DNA from: Comamonas granuli NBRC 101663
GTDB lineage: Bacteria > Pseudomonadota > Gammaproteobacteria > Burkholderiales > Burkholderiaceae_C
Assembly (NCBI RefSeq): GCF_000739995.1
Contig: NZ_BBJX01000005.1
Coordinates: 62,001 to 126,000, forward strand
Direction: 5' to 3'
Length of the DNA: 64,000 bases
The notes under the pieces were generated by a model. That model worked only from the letters and a program-made list of their open reading frames with translations, was not told where the DNA came from and made no database searches. A program made the position numbers and the translations under genes. This document shows, piece by piece, positions 17,092 through 26,261 of the stretch (position 1 is the first letter of the stretch; each line of letters starts with the position of its first letter).

Positions 17092-18014
17092 CGGCCGCCG
17101 CAGCCTGGAGCCTGCAGGCCTGGAGCGGGGCGCAGTTGCAGCGCGTCGAGCAGGCCCTGGACGCCTGGGTGGGCGTGGACGCCCCCGCGGATCTGGGCGA
17201 AGCCATGCGCTATGCCGTGCAGGGCGGCGGCAAGCGCCTGCGCCCGCTGCTGGTGCTGGCGGCGCGGCAGGCCGTGCGCGCCGCCGACGCCGCGCACGAG
17301 GCGGCCGCGCTTGACGAGGCGGCGCTGCGCGCGGCCTGCGCGGTGGAGCTGATCCACGCCTATTCGCTGGTGCACGACGACATGCCCTGCATGGACAACG
17401 ACGTGCTGCGTCGCGGCAAGCCCACGGTGCACGTGCAGTTCGGCCAGGCCCAGGCGCTGCTCGCGGGCGATGCCCTGCAGGCCCTGGCGTTTGAACTGCT
17501 CACGCCCGAGGACGCGGCCGTGCCCGCCGCCGTGCAGGCGCGCCTGTGCCGCCTGCTGGCGCGTGCGGCCGGTGCCACGGGCATGGCGGGCGGCCAGGCG
17601 ATCGACCTGGCCAGCGTGGGCGTGGTGCTCGACGAAGCCCGGCTGCGCCACATGCACCGCCTCAAGACCGGCGCCCTGCTGCAGGCCAGCGTCATGATGG
17701 GCGCGGCCTGCGGCCACGCCGATGCGCGCGCGCAGCAGGCCCTGGCGGCCTATGGCGCAGCCCTGGGCCTGGCCTTCCAGGTGGTGGACGACATCCTCGA
17801 CGTGACCCAGGATTCGGCCACCCTGGGCAAGACGGCCGGCAAGGATGCCGCGCAGGACAAGCCGACCTATGTGTCGCTGATGGGGCTGGCATCCGCCCAG
17901 GCCCATGCGCGCGATCTGCTGGGCGAGGCCCATGCCGCGCTCGCTGCCAGCGGCCTGGACGATACGCAGGCGCTGGCGGCGCTGGCCGATACGGTGGTGC
18001 ACCGTTCCCATTGA
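17076..18014 (+). CDS. ispA: Farnesyl diphosphate synthase
   Basis: Condenses IPP with DMAPP and GPP to make farnesyl diphosphate, precursor of undecaprenyl-PP and quinone side chains. Both aspartate-rich motifs are present: [12 protein letters not shown] (first) and [13 protein letters not shown] (second), plus [11 protein letters not shown] near the N-terminus and YVSLMG near the end. 312 residues from ATG 17076; an alternative ATG at 17088 overlaps the xseB stop as ATGA and would shorten the protein by four residues. It is coupled to xseB and followed after 66 bases by dxs. Confidence 0.97.
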   Translation: MDAGMTAAAAWSLQAWSGAQLQRVEQALDAWVGVDAPADLGEAMRYAVQGGGKRLRPLLVLAARQAVRAADAAHEAAALDEAALRAACAVELIHAYSLVHDDMPCMDNDVLRRGKPTVHVQFGQAQALLAGDALQALAFELLTPEDAAVPAAVQARLCRLLARAAGATGMAGGQAIDLASVGVVLDEARLRHMHRLKTGALLQASVMMGAACGHADARAQQALAAYGAALGLAFQVVDDILDVTQDSATLGKTAGKDAAQDKPTYVSLMGLASAQAHARDLLGEAHAALAASGLDDTQALAALADTVVHRSH

Positions 18015-18021
18015 GGGTTTA

Positions 18022-18080
18022 CGCAAAAATCACGTTCTGCGCTTGACTGGCAAGCGCGGTAAGCTGCAAAAAATATAGCA
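18022..18080. repeat. Interspersed hairpin repeat, copy C (abuts dxs start)
   Basis: Minus-oriented copy: reads TGCTATATTTTTTGCAGC on the minus strand, followed by the perfect hairpin GCGCTTG/CAAGCGC (18039-18057, loop of 5). It fills most of the ispA-dxs gap and ends directly at the dxs ATG. Confidence 0.75.
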
Positions 18081-19964
18081 ATGTCCACCCCCCAATACCC
18101 CCTGCTCTCGCGCGTGAACGACCCGGCCGACCTGCGCAAGCTCGCGCGCCCGGAGCTCAAGGCGCTGGCGGCTGAGCTGCGCGCCTACGTGCTCGAGAGC
18201 GTCTCCCAGACGGGCGGGCACCTGAGCTCCAACCTGGGCACGGTGGAGCTGACCGTGGCGCTGCACCATGTCTTCAACACGCCCTACGACCGGCTGGTCT
18301 GGGACGTGGGCCACCAGACCTATCCGCACAAGATCCTCACCGGGCGGCGCGAGCGCATGCACACCCTGCGCCAGTTCGGCGGCATCTCGGGCTTTCCGCG
18401 GCGCGACGAGAGCCCCTACGACACCTTCGGCACGGCGCACTCGAGCACCAGCATCTCCGCGGCGCTGGGCATGGCCCTGGCGGCCAAGCGCAAGGGCGAG
18501 CAGCGCCACGCCGTGGCCGTGATCGGCGACGGCGCCATGACGGCGGGCATGGCCTTCGAGGCCTTGAACAACGCGGGCGTGGCCGACTGCAACCTGCTCG
18601 TCATCCTCAACGACAACGACATGAGCATCAGCCCGCCCGTGGGCGCGCTCAACCGCTACCTCGCCCAGCTCATGAGCGGCCAGTTCTATGCCGCCGCCAA
18701 GAACGTGGGCAAGAGCGTGCTCAAGAACGCGCCGCCGCTGCTGGAGCTGGCCAAGCGCCTGGAGCAGCAGGCCAAGGGCATGGTGCTGCCGGCCACGCTG
18801 TTCGAGAAGTTCGGCTTCAACTACATCGGCCCCATCGACGGGCACGACCTGGACTCGCTCATCCCCACGCTGGAGAACATCAAAAGCCTGCCGGGGCCGC
18901 AGTTCCTGCACGTGGTGACCAAGAAGGGCCAGGGCTACAAGCTCGCCGAGCAGGACCCCGTGGCCTACCACGGGCCCGGCAAGTTCGACCCCAGCGTGGG
19001 CCTGATGCAGCCGGCCACCCCGCCCAAGCAGACCTTTACCCAGGTATTCGGCCAGTGGCTGTGCGACATGGCCGCGCAGGACCAGCGCCTGGTGGGCATC
19101 ACCCCGGCGATGCGCGAAGGCTCCGGCATGGTCGAATTCCACCGCCGCTTTCCCGACCGCTACTACGACGTGGGCATTGCCGAGCAGCACGCCGTCACCT
19201 TCGCCGCCGGCATGGCCTGCGAGGGTGTCAAGCCCGTGGTGGCGATCTACTCCACTTTCCTGCAGCGCGCCTACGACCAGATGATCCACGACGTGGCGCT
19301 GCAGAACCTGCCCGTGGTGTTCGCGCTCGATCGCTCAGGCCTGGTGGGGGCCGACGGCGCCACGCACGCCGGTGCCTACGACATCGCCTTCATCCGCTGC
19401 ATCCCGAACATGGCCCTGGCGTGCCCGGCCGACGAGCGCGAGTGCCGCCAGCTCCTGAGCACTGCCTACGCGCAGGACCACCCCGTGGCCGTGCGCTACC
19501 CGCGCGGCAGCGGCGTGGGCACGGCCCCGCTGCCGGGGCTGGAGGGCCTGCCCTATGGCAAGGGCGAGCTGCGGCGCACGCGCCAGGGCGGCGGCGCCGG
19601 GCCGCGCATCGCCATCCTGGCGTTCGGCACCTTGCTGTACCCGGCCCTGCAGGCGGCCGAGTCCCTGGATGCCACAGTGGCCAATATGCGCTGGGCCAAG
19701 CCGCTGGACACTGCCCTGCTGCTGGACCTGGCCGCCAGCCACGATGCCCTGGTCACGGTGGAAGAGGGCTGCACCATGGGCGGCGCGGGCAGCGCCGTGT
19801 GCGAGGCACTGAACGCCGCGGGCGTGCTCAAGCCCGTGTTGCAACTGGGCTTGCCCGATAGCTTCATCGAGCACGGCGACCAGGCGCGCCTGCTGGCCCT
19901 GCAGGGGCTGGACGCCGAAGGCATGGAGCGCGCCATCCGCCAGCGGTTTGTTGGCGAGCCGTAA
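18081..19964 (+). CDS. dxs: 1-deoxy-D-xylulose-5-phosphate synthase
   Basis: Thiamine-diphosphate enzyme condensing pyruvate and glyceraldehyde-3-phosphate, first step of the MEP isoprenoid pathway. 627 residues. Visible: [20 protein letters not shown], the ThDP motif [18 protein letters not shown]...[10 protein letters not shown] (in parts), [10 protein letters not shown], and the transketolase Pyr domain with [14 protein letters not shown] and [13 protein letters not shown]. Works with dxr at 54906. Unusually, no Shine-Dalgarno sequence precedes ATG 18081; the upstream 59 bases are the interspersed repeat. Confidence 0.97.
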   Translation: MSTPQYPLLSRVNDPADLRKLARPELKALAAELRAYVLESVSQTGGHLSSNLGTVELTVALHHVFNTPYDRLVWDVGHQTYPHKILTGRRERMHTLRQFGGISGFPRRDESPYDTFGTAHSSTSISAALGMALAAKRKGEQRHAVAVIGDGAMTAGMAFEALNNAGVADCNLLVILNDNDMSISPPVGALNRYLAQLMSGQFYAAAKNVGKSVLKNAPPLLELAKRLEQQAKGMVLPATLFEKFGFNYIGPIDGHDLDSLIPTLENIKSLPGPQFLHVVTKKGQGYKLAEQDPVAYHGPGKFDPSVGLMQPATPPKQTFTQVFGQWLCDMAAQDQRLVGITPAMREGSGMVEFHRRFPDRYYDVGIAEQHAVTFAAGMACEGVKPVVAIYSTFLQRAYDQMIHDVALQNLPVVFALDRSGLVGADGATHAGAYDIAFIRCIPNMALACPADERECRQLLSTAYAQDHPVAVRYPRGSGVGTAPLPGLEGLPYGKGELRRTRQGGGAGPRIAILAFGTLLYPALQAAESLDATVANMRWAKPLDTALLLDLAASHDALVTVEEGCTMGGAGSAVCEALNAAGVLKPVLQLGLPDSFIEHGDQARLLALQGLDAEGMERAIRQRFVGEP

Positions 19965-19969
19965 GCCTG

Positions 19970-20121
19970 GTGGCTTAGGGTTGCCTGTGCGGGAGTACCC
20001 CCAGGCACGACACGTGTACAGGGTTGACCCGCCCAGAGTTCGCACCGGTTGTTTCTACAATGCCTCGGGCTGCGAAGTCTCCGGCCTGGCTCTTGTACCC
20101 CAAGCCAGGCCGGGTTTTTTT
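19970..20121 (+). terminator. Hairpin series ending in a strong intrinsic terminator before dctP
   Basis: Three hairpins: TAAGCC/GGCTTA right after dxs, a compound stem TGCCTG...CAGGCA (19982-20007), and an 11-bp stem CCGGCCTGGCT/AGCCAGGCCGG (20081-20113) followed by T7. The last is a textbook terminator only 20 bases before the dctP start. A possible -10 (TACAAT, 20056-20061) lies upstream of it, so it could be an attenuator for dctP as well as the dxs terminator. Confidence 0.8.
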
Positions 20122-20141
20122 CAATCAATCAGGAGACCTTC

Positions 20142-21224
20142 ATGGATCGTCGTTCCGTCATTAAAAATGCAGGTATTGCAGGCGTGCTGGCCGCAGGCGT
20201 GGCGCCCGCAGTGCATGCCCAAGCGGCAGTGCGCTGGCGTTTGGCCACCAGTTTCCCCAAATCGCTAGAAACCCTGCATGGCTGCGCCGTCAAGTTCTCC
20301 GAGACCGTGAAGGCGCTTTCGGGCGGCAAGTTCGAGGTCTCGGTGCACGCTGCGGGCGAACTGGTGCCGGCATTCGGCATCGTTGACGCGTTGGCCGACG
20401 ACTCGCTGGAAATGGGTGAAACCGCTGCCTACTACTACACCGGCAAGGATCCATCGTTCGCCTTCGGTTGCGCGATTCCCTTTGGTATGACGGCGCAGCA
20501 AAACCAGGCCTGGAAGCTGCACGGCAACGGTCACAAGCTGATGGATGAGCTGTACGGCAAGTACAACTTCTTCGGTATCAGTGCGCTCAACACCGGCACG
20601 CAAATGGGCGGCTGGTACCGCAAGGAGATGAAGACCCCAGCCGACTTCAAGGGCCTGAAAATGCGCCTGGGCGGCGGCGTGTTCGGCGAATCCATGGCCA
20701 AGCTGGGCGTGGTGGCGCAAAACATGCCCGGCGGCGATGTGTACCAGGCACTGGAAAAGGGCACGCTGGACGCAGCCGAGTTCGTGGGACCCTACGACGA
20801 TGAGAAGATGGGTTGGAACAAGGTCGCCAAGTACTACTACTTCGGTGGCTGGTGGGAAGGTGGCGCGGACTTGGAGTTCTTCATCAACAAGAAGGCATTT
20901 GCCAAGCTCTCGCCGGAAAACCAGGCCATCGTGCACGCCGCTGCGGCTGTCGCCTACAACGACGGCACTTCCAAGTACCTGGCCCTGAATCCGATCTCGC
21001 TCAAGCGCCTGGCCGCGAGCGGTACGCAGCTCAAGCGCTTCCCCAAGGCCATCGTCGAGGCGGGCTTCAAGGCCGCGCAAGAGGTGTACGCCGAGCACAG
21101 CGCCAAGGATCCGCAGTTCAAGAAAATCCTCGACGACCTGCGCACCTTCCAACGTGACCAGATTCTCTGGAACCGCTACTCGGAACTGGCATTCACCCAG
21201 GATATGGCGTCGCTGAAGATTTGA
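20142..21224 (+). CDS. dctP: TRAP transporter solute-binding protein (DctP family)
   Basis: Periplasmic ligand-binding subunit of a TRAP transporter. 360 residues. The N-terminus carries a twin-arginine-like signal (DRRSVIKNAG, then Ala-rich core, AVHAQA cleavage near residue 27), so export in folded form by Tat is likely. The mature protein shows the DctP pattern VRWRLATSFPKSLETLHG, GGKFEVSVHAAGELVP and GLKMRLGGGVFGESMAKLG with MPGGDVYQALEKGTLDAAEF. It resembles the TakP-type group that binds alpha-keto or other organic acids; the ligand is inferred. Strong RBS AGGAG. Codon GC is somewhat lower than in its neighbours. It converges on the dctM gene. Confidence 0.93.
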   Translation: MDRRSVIKNAGIAGVLAAGVAPAVHAQAAVRWRLATSFPKSLETLHGCAVKFSETVKALSGGKFEVSVHAAGELVPAFGIVDALADDSLEMGETAAYYYTGKDPSFAFGCAIPFGMTAQQNQAWKLHGNGHKLMDELYGKYNFFGISALNTGTQMGGWYRKEMKTPADFKGLKMRLGGGVFGESMAKLGVVAQNMPGGDVYQALEKGTLDAAEFVGPYDDEKMGWNKVAKYYYFGGWWEGGADLEFFINKKAFAKLSPENQAIVHAAAAVAYNDGTSKYLALNPISLKRLAASGTQLKRFPKAIVEAGFKAAQEVYAEHSAKDPQFKKILDDLRTFQRDQILWNRYSELAFTQDMASLKI

Positions 21225-21264
21225 CGCCTTGGGGGGCGCACTGCGTGTGTGCCCCGAGAAAGAC

Positions 21265-21295
21265 AAACCGCGGCTCTGAGGCCGCGGTTTTTTTT
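21265..21295 (+). terminator. Terminator of dctP
   Basis: 10-bp stem AAACCGCGGC/GCCGCGGTTT (loop TCTGAG, 21265-21290) followed by five more Ts. It separates convergent dctP and dctM; on the minus strand it has only a short T-run. Confidence 0.92.
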
Positions 21296-21328
21296 GTGCG
21301 CGCCCAGCATGGGCGCGCTTGCAGAAGG

Positions 21329-23146
21329 TCAAGGTTTGCCGGTGGCGTCCCTCAGGGCCTTCATAGGGTCTTCCTCGCCCGCCGGCGTGCTGTCCGTGTT
21401 CGTGCTGGGGGCCTCATCGGGGGTGGATGCTGCACCGTCTTGTGGAGACGGCTCCCCGAGCGCATCGTCGCTGTGGCCTGGTTCCATGTCGCCGCCCTGG
21501 TCCAACTGCTCCAGCATTTGCTCGCCAACGGCCTTCATGTCCACATTCACTTGTTTGTCCAGGTTGCTGGTGACCAGGCTGGGGAAGGCAATCAGAATGG
21601 CGACCATGGTCAGTTGCAGGATCAGGAAGGGAATCGCGCCCTTGTAGATCTGCATCGTCGTCACCGGGGCCATGGTCTTGCCCGTCACGTGGTCAACGTA
21701 GGGTTTCTCGGGCGCGACCGAGCGCAGGTAAAACAGCGCAAAGCCAAACGGCGGGTGCATGAACGAGGTTTGCATGTTTACTGCCAGCAGCACGCCGAAC
21801 CAGACGAGATCGATGCCCATCTTGTCGGCAATGGGTGCGAGCACCGGAACGACGATGAAGGACAGCTCGAAAAAGTCCAGGAAGAACGCCAGCACGAAGA
21901 TCATGACGTTCACAAAGATCAGGAAACCCAACTGACCGCCGGGCAGCTTGGAAAGCAGGTGTTCGACCCAGACCGGGCCATCCGCTGCCTGGAACACCAT
22001 GCTGAAGATGGTCGCGCCCACGAGGATGAACATCACGAAGGATGACAGCTTGGTGGTGGTGTTGAGTGCCTGCTTGAGCAATTGCAGGTTGATGCGCCCG
22101 CGCATCGCGGCCATCACCAGCGCGCCCATGGCACCCATGGCGCCACCCTCGGTCGGCGTGGCGACACCCAGGAAAATGGTGCCCAGCACGAGGAAGATCA
22201 GCAGCAGCGGGGGGATCAGCACAAACGTGACCCGCTCGGCCAGCTTGGACAGCAGGCCCAGGTTCGTGACCCGGTTGACGACGGCGATGAGCCAGGCGAG
22301 AAAGCTGCCGCCGCACATGGCGACGACGATTTTTTCATCGGTGGGCACAAATTCCACCAACTCGTTCTTCCACCAGGAATGCACGGCCTCCATGTGCTCT
22401 GCCAGGAACACGGCCACCAGCGTGGACAGGGCCACGAGCACGGCCAGCGAGGTGTAGCCCGAGTGGCCGTTGGCTTCGCGGAAGGTGCGTGCCTCTGGCG
22501 GCAGTGCAGGCACTGCCTTGGGCTTGAAAATGGCCAGAGCGACGATCCACAGGATGTAGAGCCCCATGAGGGCAAAGCCGGGGATGAACGCACCCTTGTA
22601 CATGTCGCCCACGCTCTTGCCCATTTGATCGGCGAGCACAATCAGCACCAGCGACGGTGGGATGATTTGCGCCAGCGTGCCTGAGGCGGCGATCACGCCG
22701 CTGGAGAGGCTGCGGTCATAGCCGTAGCGCAGCATGATGGGCATGGAGATCAGGCCCATGGAGATCACGGAGGCAGCGACGACGCCGGTGGTGGCGGCGA
22801 GCATGGCCCCCACCAGTACCACGGCCAGCGCCAGGCCGCCGCGCAGCGGACCGAACACCTGACCGACCGTTTCCAGCAGATCCTCGGCCATGCCGCTGCG
22901 TTCGAGGATCAACCCCATCAGCGTGAAGAAGGGCACGGCCAGCAGGGTTTCGTTGGCCATGATGCCAATCAAGCGCTGGGGCAGCCACGAGAATATCGAC
23001 GTGGTAAAGACGCCCAGTTCGATGCCCAGCAGGCCGAAGAACAAGCCCGCAGCCCCCAGACTGAAGGCCACGGGAAAGCCTAGGATCAGAAAGCAGATCA
23101 GCCCGGCGAACATCACCGGGGCAAAGTTGGCAGCAATGAATTCCAT
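21329..23146 (-). CDS. dctM: TRAP transporter large permease with extended C-terminus (DctM)
   Basis: Ion-coupled transport channel of the TRAP system. 605 residues, far above the usual 425-450. Typical DctM segments are present: FLILGFPVAFSLG, LLAVPFFTLMGLILERSGMA, ASGTLAQIIPPSLVLIVLADQ, GVATPTEGGAMGAMGALV, and FELSFIVVPVLAPIADKMGID. Two additions are visible: an extra membrane-containing insertion of about 100 residues in the middle (after AIFKPKAVPALPPEA) and an acidic, Ser/Pro/Thr-rich cytosolic tail of about 75 residues. The ATG 23146 is preferred to a TTG at 23155 and has GGAG ten bases upstream. 23 bases after dctQ. Confidence 0.92.
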   Translation of the reverse strand: MEFIAANFAPVMFAGLICFLILGFPVAFSLGAAGLFFGLLGIELGVFTTSIFSWLPQRLIGIMANETLLAVPFFTLMGLILERSGMAEDLLETVGQVFGPLRGGLALAVVLVGAMLAATTGVVAASVISMGLISMPIMLRYGYDRSLSSGVIAASGTLAQIIPPSLVLIVLADQMGKSVGDMYKGAFIPGFALMGLYILWIVALAIFKPKAVPALPPEARTFREANGHSGYTSLAVLVALSTLVAVFLAEHMEAVHSWWKNELVEFVPTDEKIVVAMCGGSFLAWLIAVVNRVTNLGLLSKLAERVTFVLIPPLLLIFLVLGTIFLGVATPTEGGAMGAMGALVMAAMRGRINLQLLKQALNTTTKLSSFVMFILVGATIFSMVFQAADGPVWVEHLLSKLPGGQLGFLIFVNVMIFVLAFFLDFFELSFIVVPVLAPIADKMGIDLVWFGVLLAVNMQTSFMHPPFGFALFYLRSVAPEKPYVDHVTGKTMAPVTTMQIYKGAIPFLILQLTMVAILIAFPSLVTSNLDKQVNVDMKAVGEQMLEQLDQGGDMEPGHSDDALGEPSPQDGAASTPDEAPSTNTDSTPAGEEDPMKALRDATGKP

Positions 23147-23169
23147 GGTGAACAAGCTCCGCGTGCGTG

Positions 23170-23769
23170 TCAGTGGGCCTGGCCGGTCGCGGCCTGCTGC
23201 TGGCGCAGCGCTTCGACGAGTTCCTCTTCGGCGCTCTTGTCATTGAGCTTCACCGTCGGATCGGGCCCCTGGCCCGTGAGAAAGGCGATGCACTTGATGA
23301 GCTCGGACCAGCCCTGCAGCATGAGCAGGGCAAAGCCTGCCGGCAGCGCCACCCAGACCGGCCAGCGGATCAGGCCTCCGGGGTTGGGTGACATTTCGCC
23401 CGAGGCGTAGCGCTCGGCCACGATGGGCCCGCACAGCCAAAGAATGACGATGCACACCGGGGTGAGAAAGAACACGATGCCCAGGATCTCGATCCAGATC
23501 TGCACTTTCTTGGGCAGGCGGCTGTTGAGCACGTCGATGCGCACATGCTCACGGTGGAGCAGCGTGTAGCCAGCGGCGATCAGGAACGACCAGGCAAACA
23601 AATACCACTGCACCTCGAGAAAGCCGTTGGAGCTGGTGTCGAACACCTTGCGCACCACCGCGTTTGCCGCGCTGATGAAGGTGGCCGCAAAAATCAGCCA
23701 GATGCAATATTTGCCCACGAAGGTATTGAGCCTGTCGATGGCACGGGACAGTGAGAGTAAAGCCTGCAT
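23170..23769 (-). CDS. dctQ: TRAP transporter small permease (DctQ)
   Basis: 199-residue small membrane subunit with four helices. Typical features: the WYLFAWSFLIAAGYTLLHREHVRIDVL segment (quoted here only in outline: EVQWYLFAWSFL and HREHVRIDVL) and an acidic/Gln-rich C-terminus. ATG 23769 has GGAGACACC directly upstream and begins the first helix region; an in-frame start at 23838 would add a Cys/His-rich stretch made of the upstream hairpin and is not used. Cotranscribed with dctM; the binding protein is encoded convergently. Confidence 0.92.
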   Translation of the reverse strand: MQALLSLSRAIDRLNTFVGKYCIWLIFAATFISAANAVVRKVFDTSSNGFLEVQWYLFAWSFLIAAGYTLLHREHVRIDVLNSRLPKKVQIWIEILGIVFFLTPVCIVILWLCGPIVAERYASGEMSPNPGGLIRWPVWVALPAGFALLMLQGWSELIKCIAFLTGQGPDPTVKLNDKSAEEELVEALRQQQAATGQAH

Positions 23770-23796
23770 GGTGTCTCCAGAAAAGCAGCCGAAGCA

Positions 23797-23843
23797 CACC
23801 ACAGCGCATGCCCGGGTGGGGCATGCGCTGTGGTGCATTTTTT
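23797..23843 (+). terminator. 17-bp perfect hairpin with T-run upstream of dctQM
   Basis: Perfect 17-bp inverted repeat (23797-23813 and 23819-23835, loop GGGTG), followed on the plus strand by CA and T6. By form it is a strong terminator for transcription antisense to dctQM. On the minus strand it lies about 30 bases upstream of the dctQ start codon and would be part of its promoter or leader. Confidence 0.7.
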
Positions 23844-24028
23844 GGACATGCGCATTCTACGGAGTCCCGTGCGCCCGCGTTGCACTAAGGCCTAATGCCT
23901 GGGGGGCGAAAATGCACGGTTGAACGGGGTTCAATTGCTCTTGTTTGCATAGCGGTGCAACAAGTTCGCGGCCCGTGCGGCTCGGTCGGTCTGCGGCGGC
24001 CTGCAGGTTCCGTGCGTGCAGGGCGAGG
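23844..24028. other. Spacer between dctQ and the thrS leader
   Basis: No gene, tRNA or recognisable RNA motif seen. It should contain the promoter of dctQM (minus) and the -35 region of the thrS leader promoter (plus). Confidence 0.5.
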
Positions 24029-24195
24029 TAGAATGGCCGGGTCATCCACACACCAGGGCGAGAAAGGCAAGATCGGTTATGACACCGCGAACTACGACCA
24101 CCCAGTCCGCCGGCCGCTGAGGCCGGGTGTTCGCGCCTGCACGAGACCGTTTTCCTCTCCCCCTCGAAAAGCGCGGACCGTGTTCCGCGCTTTTT
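24029..24195 (+). promoter_or_regulatory. thrS transcription attenuator (promoter, leader, terminator)
   Basis: A TAGAAT -10 (24029-24034) precedes a leader with a Thr-codon peptide (24079-24120). Four segments can pair alternatively: segment 1 CGCGAAC (24086-24092, within the leader frame) with segment 2 GTTCGCG (24129-24135); segment 2 GTTCGCGC (24129-24136) with segment 3 GCGCGGAC (24171-24178, one G-U); and segment 3 AAAAGCGCGGA (24167-24177) with segment 4 TCCGCGCTTTT (24184-24194), an intrinsic terminator with U5. A ribosome stalled on the Thr codons would mask segment 1 and free segment 2 to form the antiterminator. This is the classic amino-acid attenuation layout. Confidence 0.8.
24079..24120 (+). 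CDS. Threonine-codon leader peptide of thrS
   Basis: 13-codon frame MTPRTTTTQSAGR. Five of thirteen codons are Thr: ACA at codon 2, then ACT ACG ACC ACC in a row (24091-24102). AAGG lies about 12 bases upstream of the ATG. The Thr run overlaps and directly follows segment 1 of the attenuator, and the stop codon lies in the loop of a smaller CCGGCC/GGCCGG hairpin (24110-24126). It sits 135 bases before thrS. Family logic (thrL, pheM, hisL leaders) says the peptide itself has no function beyond sensing charged tRNA-Thr. Confidence 0.8.
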   Translation: MTPRTTTTQSAGR

Positions 24196-24255
24196 GCTTT
24201 ATGGCCGAGGCGCGCATTGCAGTACCTCTCCAGAATTGACAAGGATTTGCTCACC

Positions 24256-26175
24256 ATGATTCAGATTACGCTCCCCGACGGCGCGCAGCGCAGCTATCCC
24301 GGCCCGGTCACGGTGGCCGAGGTGGCCGCCTCCATCGGCTCTGGTCTGGCCAAGGCCGCGCTGGCGGGCAAGGTCGACGGCAAGGTGGTGGACACGAGCT
24401 ACCAGATCACGCAGGACAGCGCGCTGGCCATCGTGACTGCCAAGGACGCCGAGGGCCTGGAGGTCATCCGCCATTCCACGGCCCACCTGTTGGCCTATGC
24501 GGTCAAGGAGCTGTTCCCCGACGCGCAGGTCACCATCGGCCCGGTGATCGAGAACGGCTTCTACTACGACTTTGCCTACAAGCGCCCCTTCACTCCCGAA
24601 GATCTGGTGGCGATCGAGAAGCGCATGACCGAGCTCGCCGCCAAGGACGAGCCCGTGGTGCGTCGCGTGCTGCCGCGCGACGAGGCGGTGCAGTATTTCA
24701 AGAGCCTGGGTGAGCACTACAAGGCCGAAATCATCGCCAGCATCCCGAGCAACGAGGACGTGAGCCTGTACCGCGAAGGCGGCTTCGAGGACCTGTGCCG
24801 CGGCCCGCACGTGCCCAGCACGGGCAAGCTCAAGTTCTTCAAGCTCATGAAGGTGGCCGGCGCCTACTGGCGCGGCGACCACCGCAACGAGATGCTGCAG
24901 CGCGTCTACGGCACGGCCTGGGCCACGAAGGACGAACTGCAGCAGTACCTCACGATGCTGGAGGAGGCCGAGAAGCGCGACCACCGCAAACTCGGCCGCG
25001 AGCTCGACCTGTTCCACATCGACGAGCATTCGCCCGGCACCGTGTTCTGGCATCCCAAGGGCTGGACGCTGTGGCAGGAGGTGGAGCAGTACATGCGCCG
25101 CGTGTACCGCGACAACGGCTACCAGGAGGTCAAGGGCCCGCAGATCCTGGACAAGACGCTGTGGGAAAAGACGGGGCACTGGGACAAGTACCGTGACAAC
25201 ATGTTCACGACGGAGAGCGAGAAGCGCGACTACGCCTTGAAGCCCATGAACTGTCCGGGCCACATCCTGATCTTCAAGCAGGGCATCAAGAGCTACCGCG
25301 ATCTGCCGCTGCGCTACGGCGAGTTCGGCCAGTGCCACCGCAACGAGCCCACGGGCGGCCTGCACGGCATCATGCGCGTGCGCGGCTTCACGCAGGACGA
25401 CGGCCACATCTTCTGCACGGAAGACCACATCCTCTCCGAGTGCACGGCCTACACCGCCCTGCTGCAGAAGGTGTACAAGGACTTCGGCTTCACGGACATC
25501 ATCTACAAGGTGGCCACGCGCCCCGAGGCGCGCATCGGCTCGGACGAAAGCTGGGACAAGGCCGAGCAGGCGCTCATGCACAGCCTACAGGCCTCGGGCT
25601 GCGCGTTCGAGATCGCGCCCGGCGATGGCGCCTTCTACGGCCCCAAGATCGAGTACACGCTCAAGGACGCGATCGGCCGCCAGTGGCAGTGCGGCACCAT
25701 GCAGGTGGACTTCTCCATGCCCGAGCGCCTGGACGCCGAGTACGTGGGCGAGGACGGTGCGCGCCACCGGCCTGTGATGCTGCACCGCGCCATCGTCGGC
25801 AGCCTGGAGCGCTTCATCGGCATCCTGATTGAGCAGCATGCTGGCGCCTTGCCGGTGTGGCTGGCGCCGGTGCAGGTGGCGGTGCTCAATATCACCGACG
25901 CGCAGGCGGACTACTGTCGCGAAATTGCCGAAAAAATCGCCCAGGCCATGCCCCAGCATCCGCTGCGCGTGGCGCTGGATCTGCGTAACGAAAAGATAAC
26001 GTATAAAATACGCGAGCATTCCATGCAGAAACTGCCCTATATTCTCGTCGCCGGCGACAAGGAAAGGGCGTCTGGAGCCGTCGCAGTGCGTGCCCGGGGC
26101 AACAAGGACTTGGGCGTCATGCCGGTCGATGCGTTCATCGACCTGATCGTCCAGGCCGTTGCATCCAAAGCCTGA
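24256..26175 (+). CDS. thrS: Threonyl-tRNA synthetase
   Basis: Class II synthetase charging tRNA-Thr. 639 residues, standard. TGS domain ([21 protein letters not shown]) at the N-terminus, editing domain with [16 protein letters not shown] and GFYYDF, zinc ligands expected at Cys in MNCPGH and two His further on, class II motif 2 [22 protein letters not shown] region, motif 3 near the end of the catalytic core, and an anticodon-binding domain at the C-terminus. ATG 24256 starts right at the TGS domain with AAGGA ten bases upstream. First gene of thrS-infC-rpmI-rplT; upstream attenuator described separately. Confidence 0.98.
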   Translation: MIQITLPDGAQRSYPGPVTVAEVAASIGSGLAKAALAGKVDGKVVDTSYQITQDSALAIVTAKDAEGLEVIRHSTAHLLAYAVKELFPDAQVTIGPVIENGFYYDFAYKRPFTPEDLVAIEKRMTELAAKDEPVVRRVLPRDEAVQYFKSLGEHYKAEIIASIPSNEDVSLYREGGFEDLCRGPHVPSTGKLKFFKLMKVAGAYWRGDHRNEMLQRVYGTAWATKDELQQYLTMLEEAEKRDHRKLGRELDLFHIDEHSPGTVFWHPKGWTLWQEVEQYMRRVYRDNGYQEVKGPQILDKTLWEKTGHWDKYRDNMFTTESEKRDYALKPMNCPGHILIFKQGIKSYRDLPLRYGEFGQCHRNEPTGGLHGIMRVRGFTQDDGHIFCTEDHILSECTAYTALLQKVYKDFGFTDIIYKVATRPEARIGSDESWDKAEQALMHSLQASGCAFEIAPGDGAFYGPKIEYTLKDAIGRQWQCGTMQVDFSMPERLDAEYVGEDGARHRPVMLHRAIVGSLERFIGILIEQHAGALPVWLAPVQVAVLNITDAQADYCREIAEKIAQAMPQHPLRVALDLRNEKITYKIREHSMQKLPYILVAGDKERASGAVAVRARGNKDLGVMPVDAFIDLIVQAVASKA

Positions 26176-26261
26176 TCGCGGATGTGTGCCTGCAAGCCCC
26201 GGCCTGCAGGCAGCGTGCCGTGGGTACTGCGTGTTGTCGTTTTTGACCAAGGGTGAGAGCC

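Noticed and set aside
23844-24028. T-box or other tRNA-binding riboswitch for thrS
   Set aside because: No T-box sequence or specifier-loop layout; the Thr leader peptide explains the region better.
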